Shown: positions 62,738 to 64,000 of the stretch, piece after piece
How the letters are laid out: the number at the start of each line of letters is the position of its first letter
How positions within the stretch are numbered: the stretch's first letter is position 1
Assembly: GCF_000830505.1 (NCBI RefSeq)
Contig: NZ_JXOK01000019.1
Coordinates: forward strand, 60,860-124,859
Direction of reading: 5' to 3'
Source: Vibrio mytili
Lineage (GTDB): Bacteria > Pseudomonadota > Gammaproteobacteria > Enterobacterales > Vibrionaceae
DNA length: 64,000 bases
Position numbers and translations under genes: made by a program
The notes under the pieces: model-generated
Told to the model about the DNA's origin: nothing
The model's input: only the letters and a program-made list of their open reading frames with translations
The model's database searches: none

Positions 62738-64000
62738 TTATCGACCGTTAATCGCGTCTATCAGCTGTTTTGCTTCACGGCGAATATCATCTTCACCATA
62801 AACAATCGCCTCTTCTAACAATTTTATCGCACCTTTATGGTCATTCATTTCTAAATAAATTTTAGCCAAATCGAGTTTTCCACTCGCTTCCGAATTGGTA
62901 TCAACATCCACATCGCCGAACTCACCAATCACATCGGGGAATTCGTTGAGGCCAACATCAAGTTTGAGCTCTTCCTCTTCAAACTCCCCACCCTGTTTGT
63001 CTACTTGAGCCATCAACTCATCAATGGTCATAAACTGGCTTTTCTTAGCATCGAAGTCTTCTAGGTCATCTTGCTCCGCCCAGTTTTCTTCAGCAATTTC
63101 AGGATGAGGTAAAGTATCAGCGGAACGCCATACATCACGTTGGTCTTCCGGAACATCATCACTTTCGCTTACCGTCTCTTCGATGTGCGACGGCGTTTGA
63201 AACCCTTCCCAATCGTCTCCTACGTCCAGCATGGTCTCAAAGTCCATACCTGCACTAGCGATGGTTTCGCTGTCTAACTTACCGTTAAACGTTGGAGATG
63301 GATCATCTTCAGACAACAAGCTCGCCATTGTCTCATTCTGATAATCGTTTGAGGTTAAATCTTCATCTGCTTTTGTCGCTTCTGGTGTGTGTTGTGCTTG
63401 ATCACTGTCAAGATCACGTTGCTGAGCAAAGACTTCAAACAAAGCGTCTTGGTCATTATCAGCTTTAAGGCTCGACCTAACACTTTGTGGTTCCGGAGAA
63501 GGCGTGTCTTGCATCGAAGCGAGCGCATCTTCTTCGTTGAACTCAGGCCAATCGTTTTCATCAAAGTTGAACTCCTCATCCGCGGCTTGAGGAACGTCGT
63601 CATTCTCTGAATCTACAAATTGAGGTTCATCCGCCATGGAAGCTAATGCATCTTCTTCATCGAACTCTGGAAGATCGATATCGTCGAAGCTAAGCTCATC
63701 TTCTGCTTCCTGTTCAGCCGTTGATTCTACAGTTGCACTTTCCTCATTGACTGCCCCAACCTGCTCCGGTTCAGGCTCGCCAACCATAGATGCTAATGCA
63801 TCCTCTTTAGCAATCTCTGGTTCCTCACCTAACTCGGCAGGCGTAGGCTCCGCAATATTGAGTTCGTCTTGAACGTCGACTTTAGACTCAATATCTGCAC
63901 GATTTTCAGCATCAGGTTCAACTGGCTCCGGTACAGATTCATCTGCCATTGATGCTAGCGCATCTTCTTCAACAACTCTGGTTCTTCGCCTAACTCGGCA
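62738..64000 (-). CDS. fimV: FimV-like pilus/polar assembly protein, C-terminal part, with a probable frame break
   Basis: The window cuts this gene; only the C-terminal 420 or so codons are seen. It is a very acidic region with repeats ending EEDALASM (five in the main frame, more beyond the break), and then the conserved FimV C-terminal helix-rich domain (KLDLAKIYLEMNDHKGAIKLLEEA, YGEDDIRREAKQLIDAI). FimV/HubP-type proteins sit at the cell pole and act in polar organisation and type IV pili. Near 63973 the repeat AELGEEPEL continues in another frame; one added base restores ELVEEDALASM. It sits before truA, the usual location. Confidence 0.88.
   Translation of the reverse strand, partial: CRVRRRTRVVEEDALASMADESVPEPVEPDAENRADIESKVDVQDELNIAEPTPAELGEEPEIAKEDALASMVGEPEPEQVGAVNEESATVESTAEQEAEDELSFDDIDLPEFDEEDALASMADEPQFVDSENDDVPQAADEEFNFDENDWPEFNEEDALASMQDTPSPEPQSVRSSLKADNDQDALFEVFAQQRDLDSDQAQHTPEATKADEDLTSNDYQNETMASLLSEDDPSPTFNGKLDSETIASAGMDFETMLDVGDDWEGFQTPSHIEETVSESDDVPEDQRDVWRSADTLPHPEIAEENWAEQDDLEDFDAKKSQFMTIDELMAQVDKQGGEFEEEELKLDVGLNEFPDVIGEFGDVDVDTNSEASGKLDLAKIYLEMNDHKGAIKLLEEAIVYGEDDIRREAKQLIDAINGR

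Overview
This is a 64 kb stretch of a Vibrio chromosome. The assignment rests on gene content and order typical of that genus: cspD, a monomeric NADP isocitrate dehydrogenase, rluE, a Vibrio-type porin, priC-rsmS-xthA with a four-gene basic amino acid ABC transporter, pflB/pflA, sppA-ansA, msrB-gapA, apt-dnaX-ybaB-recR, and fimV-truA-accD-folC-dedD-cvpA-purF. Species cannot be fixed from the sequence alone; the gene set is compatible with the larger marine Vibrio clades.

Layout. 1-8.3 kb: cspD, icd, rluE, a YccT-family periplasmic protein, a porin and a DinG-type helicase. 8.3-14 kb: a TSUP transporter, priC, the 55-residue rsmS, xthA and a His/Lys/Arg-type ABC uptake operon. 14-24 kb: a poly-glycine lipoprotein, a DUF3360 membrane protein, the pyruvate formate-lyase pair pflB/pflA with an LpxR-like outer membrane deacylase between them, a membrane protein and yfbU. 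24.1-29.9 kb: a tRNA-Ser(UGA) gene followed by an AT-rich 5.6 kb accessory island bounded by a 35-bp direct repeat of the tRNA 3' end. It holds an exported rhodanese / ferric-reductase-like / TolB-like operon, a broken RHS tip with a glycine-rich C-terminal (toxin-like) domain and a membrane immunity candidate, and decayed sequence; no integrase is visible. 30-64 kb: ordinary core genes.

How the genes work together. The 10.9-14.0 kb cluster encodes a complete importer (ATPase, binding protein, two permeases) with a hairpin after the binding-protein gene. pflB and pflA form the anaerobic pyruvate-cleaving enzyme and its radical activase. apt-dnaX-ybaB-recR and truA-accD-folC-dedD-cvpA-purF are classic gammaproteobacterial operons. 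dnaX keeps the A AAA AAG slippery heptamer, with a -1-frame stop one codon later, that makes the short gamma subunit.

A cross-cutting observation is that at least eight reading frames are broken by what looks like the loss of one base, mostly within short homopolymers: icd, fadH, the ybaN homologue, fimV, and four places in the island. In each complete gene, adding the base back gives an uninterrupted frame, and for icd, fadH and ybaN also the expected family length. Indel errors in the assembly are the simplest explanation for the core genes; real decay remains possible in the island.
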